Assembly (NCBI GenBank): GCA_900660155.1
Contig: CABFPE010000128.1
Location: 250,792 to 314,791 of the forward strand
Origin: Hofstenia miamia
Taxonomy: Eukaryota; Xenacoelomorpha; Acoela; Hofsteniidae
DNA: 64,000 nucleotides
Direction of reading: 5' to 3'
Made by a program: the position numbers and the translations under genes. A model generated the notes under the pieces. It was given only the letters and a program-made list of their open reading frames with translations. It did not search any database and was not told the DNA's origin. Positions 25,910 to 36,729 of this stretch are shown here, piece after piece (the stretch's first letter is position 1; each line of letters starts with the position of its first letter).

Positions 25910-26465
25910 CCTAGTAGTTCCGAGCCACCTCACCACGGTCTTCCTTCTCTTCGTGAAAAAGCACGATTTCAGTCCCTTTCATTGCCATATGCCGGTTCTT
26001 TGTTGCACCAATAAAGAAACTTGGCCTTCACCTTCGACCAGAAGAATTTTGCGTTGCTTCCCGTTATTGTCTAGGATTACCGTTATTTGCAACTGAACGC
26101 AAATGCCAATTCTGTTCTTCTGGTGTTCAGGATATATGGGTGATCTCACAGTCTCTTGCAATGGTAATGGTGATAGGATTAGTAGACATGATCGTTTACG
26201 TGACCGCATATATTCTATTTGTAGTTCTGCAGGATTGTCACCAGCATGTGAAAAAAAGGGTTTAGTATCAAATAGTCTATCCCGCCCTGGCGATATTTTC
26301 CTTCCTTCGTGGCTTGGCCGCCAACCTGCTGCCCTAGATTTCACTGTAACTTCTTCGTTTCACCCATCAAATTTACGTCATGCATCTTCAGAAGCAAGTT
26401 ACAGTATAACCCAAGCAGAAGAGAGGAAATATCAAACTCATGCAATTTCATGTGAAAAAAAGTGA
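25910..26465 (+). pseudogene. Decayed C-terminal domain of a reverse-transcriptase protein
   Basis: Overlapping plus frames carry a pattern I know from the C-terminal part of reverse-transcriptase proteins abundant in cnidarians, molluscs and echinoderms: KKLGLHLRPEEFCVASRY, a CQFC knuckle, RISRHDRLRDRI, LSRPGDIFLPSW and PAALDFTV. The CxxC, RHD, RPGD and LDxT order resembles the restriction-like endonuclease of R2/R4-type LINEs, but this is recall, not a search. The domain is split between two frames and has in-frame stops. No reverse transcriptase palm lies between the PHD finger and this domain, so the middle is missing. Confidence 0.55.
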
Positions 26466-26469
26466 TTCT

Positions 26470-27050
26470 GTTTGTCCCCCTAGCACATTTCAAAACTTGA
26501 ACAATGTCGAAGTGCCACTTATACTAGTTTTCCTAACTCGCTGGGTCATATTATGGAAAACTTGTCAGTTACTCTTATAAAAGGCTCTTGCAACATGATG
26601 TTGTCAAGATCCGATTTCTACATTTTTGAAGAATATCTGCTCCAAGATTTTGATTACCCAATGACTTCAGGCAACACCCAAGAAGGTTTTACATCAGAAA
26701 ACTCAAGAAAAACCGTGCCATGCCGTTTTCTAAAACCAGAAACGGCGACAGTTCTGTTGAGTTTGCCATCCGTGGGTATGTGTGTTATTATAATGAGCAT
26801 GTGCAGGTACAAAGAAACATGTTATACAATCAAAAACTTTTTATAGAAAACATTACCAGTTTCTCTTTAAATGATTAAAAATTTTATTATTGTACATTTA
26901 TTTACAAAAGAATATTATAATTTAAAAAAAAAATTAACAATTAACAAAAACAAACTGGTACATTAATATTCCCACCCCAAAATGGTTCCTGATTTTTTTA
27001 ATTTATAAATATACTAATAGAGGCAATGCATAGTTCATTCACATCATCAA
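26470..27050. other. No recognisable feature
   Basis: A 97-residue open frame (26553-26846) has no motif I recognise and probably continues the decayed retroelement. The rest is A-rich. Confidence 0.35.
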
Positions 27051-27054
27051 GTAA

Positions 27055-27430
27055 CACACTAATTGATTACATTGTGCTTGCCGAAACGAATAGTAAATCT
27101 TATAGTTTTTACTCATTCGAATGCCCTTTTTCTGTCTACTGCAGTGCATCTCTTTTGTCCAGAAAGGAAAATTATGAATGAACCAAATTATAAAAGCATT
27201 TTAAATATATCCGCAAATGGTAAACCTTGGATAAATGAATTTTGTAAAACACTGTTTCGGGAAAAAATTATCGCATATAGAATATGTAAAACTTCCGAAA
27301 TTCAGAAATTTTGTTGCATATAAAAAGCTAGGAATGCCTACAATATTGCAAATCGCAAGGCGTTCAACGAATACATTAAAAATGAATACGCCTGTCCACC
27401 AAATCAAAAGTCTAAGTGGAAATTAAATCA
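27055..27430 (+). pseudogene. LINE endonuclease/linker fragment
   Basis: The plus frame from 27056 reads TLIDYIVLAETNSKSYSFYS followed by ECPFS. It aligns with TLIDYIILAENNNLYYEY...ECPFSDD of the LINE at 29260-29345, the C-terminal part of the APE endonuclease. It then shifts frame into KPWINEFCKTLFREKIIAYR (27215 on), typical of the linker before the reverse transcriptase. This is a truncated relative placed just upstream of a fuller copy of the same family. Confidence 0.6.
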
Positions 27431-27434
27431 TGAG

Positions 27435-28352
27435 ATCAGTAATAGTAAGAATTCATAGGCGACGATGATTTCATTCGAGGCTCTGCTCTGAAAAGCAATT
27501 CCAATAATACGCATTGCAAACTAGTAGCGCCATTTCTAGCGCTCAGCAAAGAACTGATATCGCTGAATACATTCTTCAGGGAGCACTCGAGCATGTTTAC
27601 AACGCCATTCACACGAATCACAACATCCGGAAAAAACATCTAGTAATCCGACCACATCCTTTAGCTTGTCTCGCCCTCCTAGGAAATTGCGATCGAAAAA
27701 TTTAATTAAAAACCAGGAAGTCACAGTTCACTCATATCCAGGAGCATGCATGTCTGAATTACAACATACGCTTCAATTATATCCCTAAACACAAATCGAA
27801 ACTGTCTTTCTACAAATCGGACGAAACAACATACTAAAGGAACAAGAAAATTACGAAGCTAAGTATTTGAACCTTATTAAAGTTATTAGGCACAAGTTTA
27901 ATCCTACAAGACTTTTCTTCAGCGAACTTTCTTCTTTTTGCAATTGGTTACTTTGGAGTAACAACGAAATAGTTAAAGTGAACAAAATTATTTTTAACTT
28001 GTCTTAAAAATTAAACTTCTCAGTATTTAAGCTATTCACAATTATTTGTTTAGGTTCTAAGGTCGTCAATAGCAATCTCCTATCAAAAGACGGAATCTAT
28101 TTTTCACATAATGGAATGCCAAAATTCGTATTTACTCTCAAATCGCTTTTTGAGTTGCCATCGCAACGTAAAGCACCGCATTTCAAACGCACGCCGTCAA
28201 AGCCTGCGGTCTACGAAAGCTTCGCCCCTCGTTACTTGCCACCGCGCAACCCGTTTCATCATTCGTCCAGGGTACATCAATCATACGCCGCTGCGCTCCG
28301 TAACACCGCACCACCTTTCTCCATCGATGAGGTACACGACTTTAGATACTAA
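27435..28352 (+). pseudogene. LINE ORF1 with SGNH-esterase-like domain, decayed
   Basis: Pieces of an esterase-type ORF1 known from CR1/L2 LINEs can be read: VTVHSYPGACMSELQ near 27720, ETVFLQIGRNN near 27795, a KFNPTRLFFSELS strand near 27895, and a C-terminal LLSKDGIYFSHNGMPKF near 28080-28130. A basic, proline-rich tail (NPFHHSSRVHQSYAAALR) ends at 28352. The same layout (SYPGH then DGIYLSPQG) occurs at 55660-56403. Frames shift several times, so the protein is not intact. It lies about 270 bp upstream of the 2A/endonuclease ORF2, as expected for one LINE. Confidence 0.6.
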
Positions 28353-28624
28353 TGCTACTTGATTAATTTCTATCTGGACTTTTTTTGTACTAAGGCTTTT
28401 TTAATTATGTTTTATTATTTATTTTATTTTCGTTTTAGTACGCCCAGGCTACGGAAAAATTACTATAAACTTAAATTTATTTCAGTTCTCAAATCAAAAT
28501 TATTACTCTTATGTATATTTTCCTTATTTCGACTAACAAATCTAATGAGTATGATTTGCTCTTACCAGTACAGTTTTATTTCAATACATATCGATCAACT
28601 ATGTGTTATTCAAGAACATTTTTA

Positions 28625-29400
28625 ACTATGTCATCCAGGCGCATATGTACGATTAAAATCAATTTTAAAAAGTCGTTCTATATATCTCTTATAATTTTCC
28701 TGTTATTAGCGGTAAATGGCATTGAAACTAATCCCGGTCCGATCTTAAATTTTGAATTCATACATAAAAAATTGAATACCGGCTCAGATATAGTGAATTT
28801 TGTACATTTAAATTTTCAGAATCTAAGCATTAAAAATTTCAAATATAGGGAATTCATTTCAAGCTCTAAAAATGATTTAATTCTCGCAGTTTGCGAAACT
28901 TGGTTAAAAAACGAGGATCTAGATAGCTCATGGACTGTTAATGAAACATATGCACTATTCAGAAGGGATAGAATTTTGAACAAACCGTTAGGAAAATCCA
29001 AAGGTGGAGGCGTATTATTTTTAATCCCAAGATACGCAACGATATTAAGAGCAATAACGCATCAATTTTGATAGTCTATCGGGTTGAAATTCAATAAAAA
29101 ATTATTAAATGTATCCTACTGTCGGCATAAGAATTTGGAGGATTGGAACCTAAATTATTTTAATGCTAATGACCAATGTAAAATGGATCTGTTTCTGAAC
29201 ACATTTAATTTAGTATTGGCCAATAAAACATTACCTACTAGAATGACATCATCAAACAGAACACTAATTGACTACATTATACTAGCTGAGAACAACAATC
29301 TATATTATGAGTATACTACTTCTGAATGCCCATTCTCTGACGACTGTTTCACATCTATGAAATTTCAAAGATCTCATTCAGCTTTAAAAATAACATGAAA
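28625..29400 (+). pseudogene. LINE ORF2 N-terminus: 2A-like peptide and APE endonuclease
   Basis: The frame opening at 28628 gives a short basic and hydrophobic leader, a 2A-like peptide (28715-28741), then an apurinic-type endonuclease: VNFVHLNFQNLS, LAVCETWL (the catalytic E), YALFRRDR and GGGVLFLIP, ending at 29071. After a frame break the domain continues as NYFNANDQCKMDLFLNTF and TLIDYIILAE (29084-29398). In LINEs this endonuclease nicks target DNA to prime reverse transcription. The GDFN strand expected between the two halves is missing, so this copy is inactive. Confidence 0.75.
28715..28741 (+). other. 2A-like translational recoding motif (NGIETNPGP)
   Basis: The residues NGIETNPGP follow a hydrophobic run (LIIFLLLAV) and match the 2A core D/GxExNPGP, with the P after the glycine where ribosomes skip bond formation. 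2A-like peptides at the N-terminus of ORF2 are known in CR1/L2-type LINEs of aquatic invertebrates. Here the usual D of DVE is replaced by G, with I for V, so activity cannot be assumed. The frame runs on directly into the endonuclease. Confidence 0.7.
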
Positions 29401-30265
29401 TGGATTAAAACTTGTGAAAAATGTATTGAAAATATTAATAATTTTAAATTATCCCTCTCATCAGAAATTGGTTTCCTGTATATTCTGCATCAAATTTAAA
29501 TGAAATGTTGAAAAACTTTAAAAAATTTTTTAATTTTATCTTAGCAGATTTTGCTCTGAAAAGAAAATAATGGTTAAATCCAGAACAAATCCAAAGCAAA
29601 CAATACTTTTTCCATTAAACCTTGGAAAACTGACCCTTGCAAATAATTGATTCGCGAACAAAACGTATAAACATTTTATGATTTCCCGAACCAACAAACA
29701 CTTGGTTCGATTAATCATAACATTCTAATTGAAAAACTATCATACTTAGGATTTTCTAGTAATAGTAAGCAATTGATAACTAGTTATCTCAATCAAAGAT
29801 TCCAAAGAGTTAAATTAAAGGATATTTTTTCAGAATGGTTACCGGTTAACAATGGGGTGCCTCAAGGTATGATTCTATGTCATCTTTTTAGTATTTATAT
29901 AAATGACATGCATTCTATAACTAATTGCAATTTAATGCAATATGCCGATGACACTTGCATTTTCAGCGATAATTCTTCAATGCACCTAGCAGTGGAATCT
30001 ATAGAATTGAATTGTAACAAATTGTCAAAATACTTTTGTATGCACAAGTTGAATACTAATGAAGCTAAAACAGAATTTTGTATTTTGCAGCCGAAATAAA
30101 GCAATTACGATGTTTCTGCAGTGACTTTAAATGTAAATAACAATGTTCCTATTGTGGACACTTTCAAGTACCTAGGAGTAACTATTTACTCAAAGCTAAA
30201 ATTTAACACTCACATCAATTTAAAAGTTAGAAAATTAGCTATAGGTATAAGAAGTATGACACTAC
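29401..30265 (+). pseudogene. LINE reverse transcriptase, same copy
   Basis: The frame 29773-30099 contains NGVPQGMILCHLFSIYINDM and MQYADDTCIF (YADD at 29941-29952), followed by the thumb region HKLNTNEAKTEFCIL. A second frame (30121-30260) gives VDTFKYLGVTIYSKLKFNTH. Motif A is lost in a rearranged stretch (29500-29700). Domain order follows the endonuclease. The element is cut at about 30265 by unrelated sequence starting GGGCGGATACAGTGGGCCCC. Confidence 0.75.
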
Positions 30266-31180
30266 CTTGCAAGGGCGGATACAGTGGGCCCCCTCTAAAA
30301 TAAGAAAAATTCATTGAAATTTTGCAATAACTTACAAAAGAAAATTTCTTAGTACCCTTAATTGGGATGAATAGAAACATTTTTTTAAACATCTATTTGT
30401 AAAATGTACTTCATTCAACCTTTACACTATAATGGTCCGATAGATCCCTAGATTACATTTCAATAAGAGTAAGAATATTTAGATTTCAGGAATTTTTTTA
30501 AGGTATGAAGGTATTCCGATTCACCTTTTTGGATGGGGGTGAATTGTAACACATGTGATTTTATAATAATATATGCTCCTTTTCACTCTCTATTGAGTAA
30601 AATGATTCAGTGAATGTGCTCTAAAATGCAAAGTTGTATAATAAATCTATAATGACAGCTATATGCAATTACAAAATCATATGGCAATTTAATGCAAACT
30701 GAAATCACTGATATCTTCCTGTTCAGAAAATGAAAATGTTGCAGTGACTGTTTGTCTGAAGAAACACCGAAATGAAGCTTGATATTTACTATCATTGTCA
30801 ATCTTTTCCATTCTTTCCAAATTAACACAAATCAAATTTTCAGTTTTCAATTTCGCCAGTATCAGAATTTTATACCAAGAATAAATTTTGTTATTCATTT
30901 TCATCATCACAAGAATTGATTGGATTCTTTTCAATACATTTTTAAGATTCATTCATTTGTATCTTTCTGCTTAGCTGTTCTCCTAGTTATGTTCCTAATC
31001 ACCTCACGAAAATAAGTATACTGTTTTTTTTTAATTCACAAACTCATATATTTTTTATATCAAATGTTATTAAATTTTCTTGACATTTAATTTATAGACC
31101 AGTATTTATCTACTTTTGGAAATGTATTAACTTTATTAGTTAAGATTCCTTTCTTTTCTATGGGGTATATTAGTATTAGT
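30266..31180. other. Sequence interrupting the LINE, unassigned
   Basis: This block separates the reverse transcriptase from its 3' UTR. Its left edge resembles the ends of some non-autonomous hAT elements, but no inverted partner was found. Overlapping minus-strand frames at 30607-30952 have no recognisable product. Confidence 0.35.
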
Positions 31181-31420
31181 TTTAGCATAAAATTTTAAAT
31201 AATTTTACTTTTAAAAAATACTAATGAAATTAGATGAGCATAACTATGGCTATACCCTGTGGTACATAAACCTATTGTATAACAATGTCTATACTATAAC
31301 TCGTTATTAAAATAGGACTATAGTAATTTATCTTTTGTAATTTATGTGAATTGTATATAGGTGTTTTTGTGAATTTAATGACGCTATTCAGATAAATAAA
31401 GATTCTCTTATCTTATCTTA
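31181..31420 (+). repeat. LINE 3' UTR with TCTTA microsatellite tail
   Basis: The stretch ends GACGCTATTCAGATAAATAA followed by AGATTCTCTTATCTTATCTTA. A short repeated tail instead of poly(A) is typical of CR1/L2-type LINEs. The same GACGCTATTCAGATAAAT string ends the next fragment at 32025-32045, so both belong to one family. Confidence 0.65.
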
Positions 31421-31424
31421 AATC

Positions 31425-32095
31425 AAATTGTATTTATGCTATCAAAAATCAAAACGGAAGAATCATCAGATACTTATAAAATTTCTAACGAATTAAATCA
31501 GATTTTTATTAATCTAGAAGTTATTTTTGATTCTAAGCTAAATTTTAAATCTCACATTAATGCAATAGTTCGAAAACTAGCCATCAGTATAAGAAACATG
31601 TCAATGATAGTATGCAATTACCAGTTTGTGAAATAATTCAATTTTTTCATACATTTATAATGAGTCATCTAAATTATGCAAATATATTATTTACTGATAG
31701 AAAAGACGCGTTTTTAAGAAATGTGATGCACAATTAAGATGGGCACTCAATGCTTCAAAGAAAAATTCTTTCAGAACTAAGGAATACATTTCCAAAACAA
31801 TGCTTTTTCCCCAAAGAGATAAAGAACATTGAAAAACTAATTTTCAAGAAGCAAATCAAAATTTACCTTAAGCAAGAGTGTATCTCACATTAATCATGGC
31901 TAGGATACAAATTCTAACAACGATTATTCAACAACCCATACTTGAAATCTAGTAATTTCTCCCTAGCCTGTCAGATATATTGCATAGTATTTTTTTGCTT
32001 TGTATGTCTGCTTGAATATTTTTGACGCTATTCAGATAAATTACAAGTTTAATTGTAAATATTTAACTGAATAAAGAATATCTTATCGTATCCTT
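31425..32095 (+). pseudogene. LINE 3' fragment, reverse transcriptase thumb to tail
   Basis: The frame 31436-31636 reads EVIFDSKLNFKSHINAIVRK followed by LAISIRNMS. It aligns with SKLKFNTHINLKVRKLAIGI at 30200 of the preceding LINE. Stops and frame changes follow, and it finishes with the family 3' end (GACGCTATTCAGATAAAT and a degraded TCTTATCGTATCCTT). It is a 5'-truncated insertion placed head to tail after the first. Confidence 0.65.
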
Positions 32096-32099
32096 AGCA

Positions 32100-33490
32100 A
32101 ACTAACAATTTGGCTAAATATAAGAATAGATTGTAGTCAAAAAGTTAAAACAATAAATTTGCCTGTTAACTGCAAGAGCATTTGAATAACTCATTTACAT
32201 TTAATTCAATAAAGCAATGGAATGCGCTAGATGTAGACACCCGAAATTCCAAAATATTACAATATGTATCCAAACATCAATAATAGACACAACTAAATAG
32301 AAACATGCATAAATAAAGGGCTTATTATGCGTTATTTGCTTCTGAAAACGTCTTCGCAAGTGTTCCAGATTCTGCTACCATTGACTTTGTTGAAATCTTT
32401 CACCAAGAAGGTTGTAGCTTCTGGCGTCGTCTTATGAATTTACAGCCTTTAAACTGTTTTTGTTTTTTCATCTCTTTCTCTAAAACAGTTACACAGTGAC
32501 TTAAATATTGATTCTAGCATGTGTTCAACTAATAATTTAATATAAGCTTTCGATCATAACTAACTCAATTAACAGATAAGGTAACAGACAATGGATATGC
32601 AATTTTATGCGATTTATATGACATCATGCAAATAATTCAAATAACTTTTGTCTTATTGTCAAACCAAAATAGTACCAGATCCATCTGGTGGATAAAGATA
32701 CCTACTTAAGTTTTGATTCGCGCCAATCTCATTCTTAAGACATTGCTACAATTCTAAATTTTGGGAGATGCTGGAACATATCTTAAAATATATTTTCGTA
32801 TTTATAATAAGGCAAAAATTCGAAGACTAGCGTGATGCCCTGTTTCACTTCAATAGAGATGGTGTATTTTAAATACGTCATCTAAAAAACCCTTAAAAAT
32901 TTTGATACAATAAATAAGTTTTAGAAAAAACTAAATTAGAATATTCAATTTGGTACAATTTCAAAACAGAAAAAATTGGGTTTACTTAATAATCTGAGAA
33001 AAATTATCTTTAATTTACTGCGAACGAATATTACCAAGTTAATACAGTAGTAAGAAAATCATACGTTAAATTTTTTATTATCATCTACAATGAATACATG
33101 TCAAAAGGTTTTGGCGGACATTTTACAATTGCATGTTCTCATATATCGGTTCAAGAACTTGCACGGATTTTTGAAAATGCATTTCCAACGATGATTTTTC
33201 GATATATGAATGTCTCCATTTCAAACACGTCTTACACTATAAAAAATTAAGCACTTTAGAAAATTATTAAATACAGAAAATCAATTAATAAAAATTCTAG
33301 ATGGAACTTGCATATTACTAAAATTGTAAAAGTGTTAATCACATCATTCAATCTTTAGTAAATGAAATTGGTAGGCGAAGGTTTTTCAAATAACATACTG
33401 TTCCACAATATCTGCATGTTGAGTAGTTCGGGCAACAAGATTATCGAATAAGCACCGGAAATTTTGTTCGCAAACCAATTGCCTTGTTTG
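32100..33490. other. Intergenic, no gene seen
   Basis: No LINE motif, inverted repeat or credible coding frame was recognised on either strand. Confidence 0.4.
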
Positions 33491-33499
33491 CTTGGATTA

Positions 33500-34165
33500 T
33501 GCTATGCTAGTTAGCAAACGATTTGAACAGGATGAAATCACAGGTATGAAAGTGAAATGAGAGCAGGAAAGTGGAGAATTTGAGCAGAGCTTCTTTGTAT
33601 GGTAAGAGAGGAATCCATTTAGAAACACGTTTCTGAAACGTTTCCATGGAGTGGAGCAAGGCACCAACTGGGAGAAGCACAGAGAAGAATAGCACAAGGA
33701 ATGGACTTGAGCAACGAGCTTCAAAGCACATGAGGTATTAAGGGGAATATTACGAAAGAGGCTAGATTGAGGAATTAGCTTTATGGCGACGCAAGGACAC
33801 GTGCCCAGTCCGATTTATCTTGTCAGCAAGTTGAACTGCAAAATGAGTATGACGAGGAGAAAATTTCACTGGGAGAGCTAGATATATACAACAGCTCAAG
33901 ATTCGATGAGATATTGACATACAGTAAACAGGACGAGTTGAGAAAAAATTGAGGAAGGTAGTAAATGGCAACAAAGAAGAAAAAACAGCAAACATAATTT
34001 TGAGGGGGCACTAGTTACAAGTGCTTTGAAAGAGATAGATGAATTGACGGCGTTTGGTTAGATAAGAATGAAAAAATTCAATGAAATCAGCATCAAAGCC
34101 AAATAAAAGTAATTTGTCAAGAATAGAATGAGTAATCCGATCATAAGTTTTAGAAAGAAAACGCA
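33500..34165 (-). pseudogene. Antisense LINE reverse-transcriptase remnant
   Basis: Read on the minus strand from 34160, the sequence gives YDRITHSILDKLLLFGFDAD followed by FIEFF. Then, shifted, it gives LTKRRQFIYLFQS, the region between motifs A and B of an L2/Rex-like reverse transcriptase. Further along come ELLYISSSPSEIFSSS-like and METFQKRVSKWIPLL-like stretches. Many stops and shifts are present. The family differs from the plus-strand LINEs around it. Confidence 0.5.
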
Positions 34166-34169
34166 ATCA

Positions 34170-35518
34170 TGATCATAACGATCGGAGTGAAGATAGCAGT
34201 CTTAGATCAGGAGGAGGACCAGGGCCAAGAGACTGGATCCGAAAAATTAAAATACACATTTAACTAAAAATGAAAGAAAATTTAGTTACCATGATTTCTT
34301 AGAAAAATACGTAATTTTTGTATTTAATTTTGTTAGACTATTTAGTTAAAGTAAACCCTAGGTAGTACAATGATAGTATTCACTAGTTACTTTTTGCGAA
34401 TAAAAATTGCGAGTACTTACTACAGTAATATTTACTTACAACTAGCTAATTTTCTTGAAAATGGGCCTAAGACACTGTTCCCCTTAATACAAGAATTCTC
34501 AAAATTATCAAATGATTGCAATGCTAGTATACATTGCATAATATTTAATTGTTCAATGATATTCGCACGCATATTATTACTAAGTTAAAGTATATTCTAA
34601 TATTTCTTATTGTAATTTTACTTAATATCTTCGGTGTTCTATAATTCTTTTTCTGTTAAAACAATGGTTTTACTATGCTTACGGCAGTTTACTACAGGTT
34701 GTATGTTACAGGACGCTTCGTATATAGGGTTGGTGAATTTTTTCAAAAGAAATATACGACATTGACATCTGCCACACACATTCTTTTAAGGGAAAGTGTC
34801 CGTTTATAGATAAATTGTAAAAATACTTGTGAACAAAGTTCTAACTTTATTCAATATGTCAACTTATGAAAAATAAGACAATGCAATTGATGAATAAACG
34901 ATTTCAAAATGGAAATGATTGCTTGAAAATATATAATGCAGCATTAAAATTACAGGAGCTTTTAGTAAACATACATTTCTAAAAGTGGAACATAAAGCTT
35001 CTCAAAGATAAGATATAACAACTTAACATTTACTTGAACTTAATGAATTTGCTTTGCAGTCAAGCTTAAGTAAGCCTAAGTATTCTTAAAATCATTTTAA
35101 ATGCAAATTAGACAATTGCAAGATTCTACAATGTAAATTGTTAGTACGTTAAATGTCAATAAATGAATTTCAAGTAACAAGACTAATATTTTAAGATATC
35201 TTTATGTCACTGCAACAGAAATCTCAAAATGATAAATTGCAAACTGTGTCATTAAACAATATTAAAACATCTAACACTGATGTACTAACTACAGCAATTC
35301 CCATTAGATTCCAAAACTGGCTTTCATGAACCAATCCGAAAATTGCCTAAGAGAATAGCCCATCAAATACATTGACCAGCAAATATTACTATTTAGAGTG
35401 CATTCTCATTTTTCTAAAAAATAATTAGCATTTTGATTTTGAATAATATGGAATTAAATATCACTATTTTTATATGAAAATACATATACATACATTGCCA
35501 AAAATATGCAGCACATCA
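34170..35518. other. Intergenic, no gene seen
   Basis: AT-rich sequence without recognisable motifs. A 72-residue open frame at 34370-34588 has no identifiable domain. Confidence 0.4.
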
Positions 35519-35641
35519 TTAACCCTTTCAGTCCCAAATTATTTTTCTTCGACGAAAAAAATATTACTCATCATTTTCATCATTCTGGGATACTTCATAA
35601 CTACAGACTGAAAATTGAAGCGATTTGCACTTTTTGTGATT

Positions 35642-35657
35642 GTATCATATATGATAC
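35642..35657. repeat. Palindrome GTATCATATATGATAC, copy 1
   Basis: A perfect 16-bp palindrome followed by ATTGGGACT. The copy at 36357-36372 is preceded by AGTCCCAAT, its mirror image, so together they form a longer inverted pair inside the piggyBac element. Confidence 0.85.
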
Positions 35658-35760
35658 ATTGGGACTTTAGCATTGTGTCATTGAACGAAAACGCAACAAT
35701 ATGCTTGATTGTTTTTATTATCCATCAGCACGGTAATTTCTACAAAGCCAGGCTAAAGGC

Positions 35761-36297
35761 CTACTGGTGATACTTCACAAAACAGTTTCGTTCTGGTCGC
35801 AGGCATAAATGAATGGAACATTTCATGCAACGAGTTTGTGTAAGGGAAATGCATTGTTTGTAGCGTTTTCTTGAAGTAACAACAACCATTTCTGGCCAGT
35901 GGGCGACGGCGTCCTTCTTCACCTCGTCAATTGAAGCGACCTGGCGCACTCGCAGAATCTTATTCTGCGGTTCATTCTCCATGAGATAGCGTGCTGACGT
36001 AGCCGAAGGCCGTCCGCGTTTCCGTGCAGAAAGCTTCCCATGGGGCTTGTCCCGCATAATGAGCGAAGTTGCAATATTGGTCGTGAATTCCAGCAGATCC
36101 ATAACACTGGGCTCATTGAGCTGCTTGCAATCGCGTTGGTAATGTAGCCAGCCGTTTACAACACACAAGTGTGTGGCCCAAAGGAAGATCGGACTGTACC
36201 ACTTTCTGGTCTTATGCTCACAGCGGTAATTTTTGCATAGGAATCGATTCATATGGTCTGACACTGACAGAGCTACGCACAGAAACAGTGACTTCAT
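35761..36297 (-). pseudogene. piggyBac transposase, C-terminal part
   Basis: The 178-residue frame matches the end of the DDE_Tnp_1_7 family: SDHMNRFLCKNYRCEHKTRK, then WYSPIFLWATHLCVVNGWLH, followed by a cysteine-rich tail. In the tail C157, C160, H163, C165 and C172 fit the zinc-binding domain used for end recognition. The upstream half with the catalytic aspartates is absent: a stop precedes the first ATG by six codons and the element ends about 430 bp further on. The retained part has no frame breaks, so the deletion may be fairly recent. It could still bind ends but not cut DNA. Confidence 0.8.
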
Positions 36298-36356
36298 ATC
36301 TATGAAAAGTCGCTATTCACACAAATTGTTCAGATTTTGTTCCATTCAGTCCCAAT

Positions 36357-36372
36357 GTATCATATATGATAC
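36357..36372. repeat. Palindrome GTATCATATATGATAC, copy 2
   Basis: Identical 16-bp palindrome, preceded by TTCAGTCCCAAT, which also resembles the terminal CTTTCAGTCCCA. It may be an internal copy of a terminal recognition block. Confidence 0.85.
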
Positions 36373-36690
36373 ATATGATTTCATCTCTCTATTTTATAGT
36401 CAAAGAATGCTGCGTTCGGAAGTATCATAAAAAATGTTAACTTACGTACACAATAGCACAAAAACATTTTTTGTTGGAAAAACAAATTACCATTACATGC
36501 GGAAAAGATACAAAATCTCCTACCTGTAAAAAATAAAAAAACAAAAAGATTTTTAAATTAGTTGACACTGATTTTAGACATGAAACCATTTAAGACAAAA
36601 TATATTAATTTGATGTGTCCTAAGCAGGAAAAATACGTCGTGCATAAATAAAACATCCTACAATACATAAAAATATGCCATTGAAAATTT

Positions 36691-36706
36691 GTATCATATA
36701 TGATAC
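36691..36706. repeat. Palindrome GTATCATATATGATAC, copy 3
   Basis: Identical 16-bp palindrome just inside the right terminus (TGTGGCACTGAAAGGG follows). Its position suggests a transposase-binding or regulatory site. Confidence 0.85.
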
Positions 36707-36729
36707 TGTGGCACTGAAAGGGTTAAAAG

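Larger units (their letters stand above)
35519..36726 (-). mobile_element. piggyBac-type transposon, internally deleted
   Basis: Both ends are TTAA target sites (35519-35522 and 36723-36726) flanking inverted termini CCCTTTCAGTCCCA and TGGCACTGAAAGGG. TTAA duplication is the hallmark of piggyBac. At about 1.2 kb it is roughly half the usual autonomous length. It keeps only the C-terminal part of a transposase. Three copies of the palindrome GTATCATATATGATAC lie at 35642, 36357 and 36691, the last only 16 bp from the right terminus. Confidence 0.85.

Noticed and set aside
28111-28362. Arg/His-rich 83-residue frame
   Set aside because: It overlaps the frame that carries the esterase ORF1 C-terminus (LLSKDGIYFSHNG) and is its shifted shadow.
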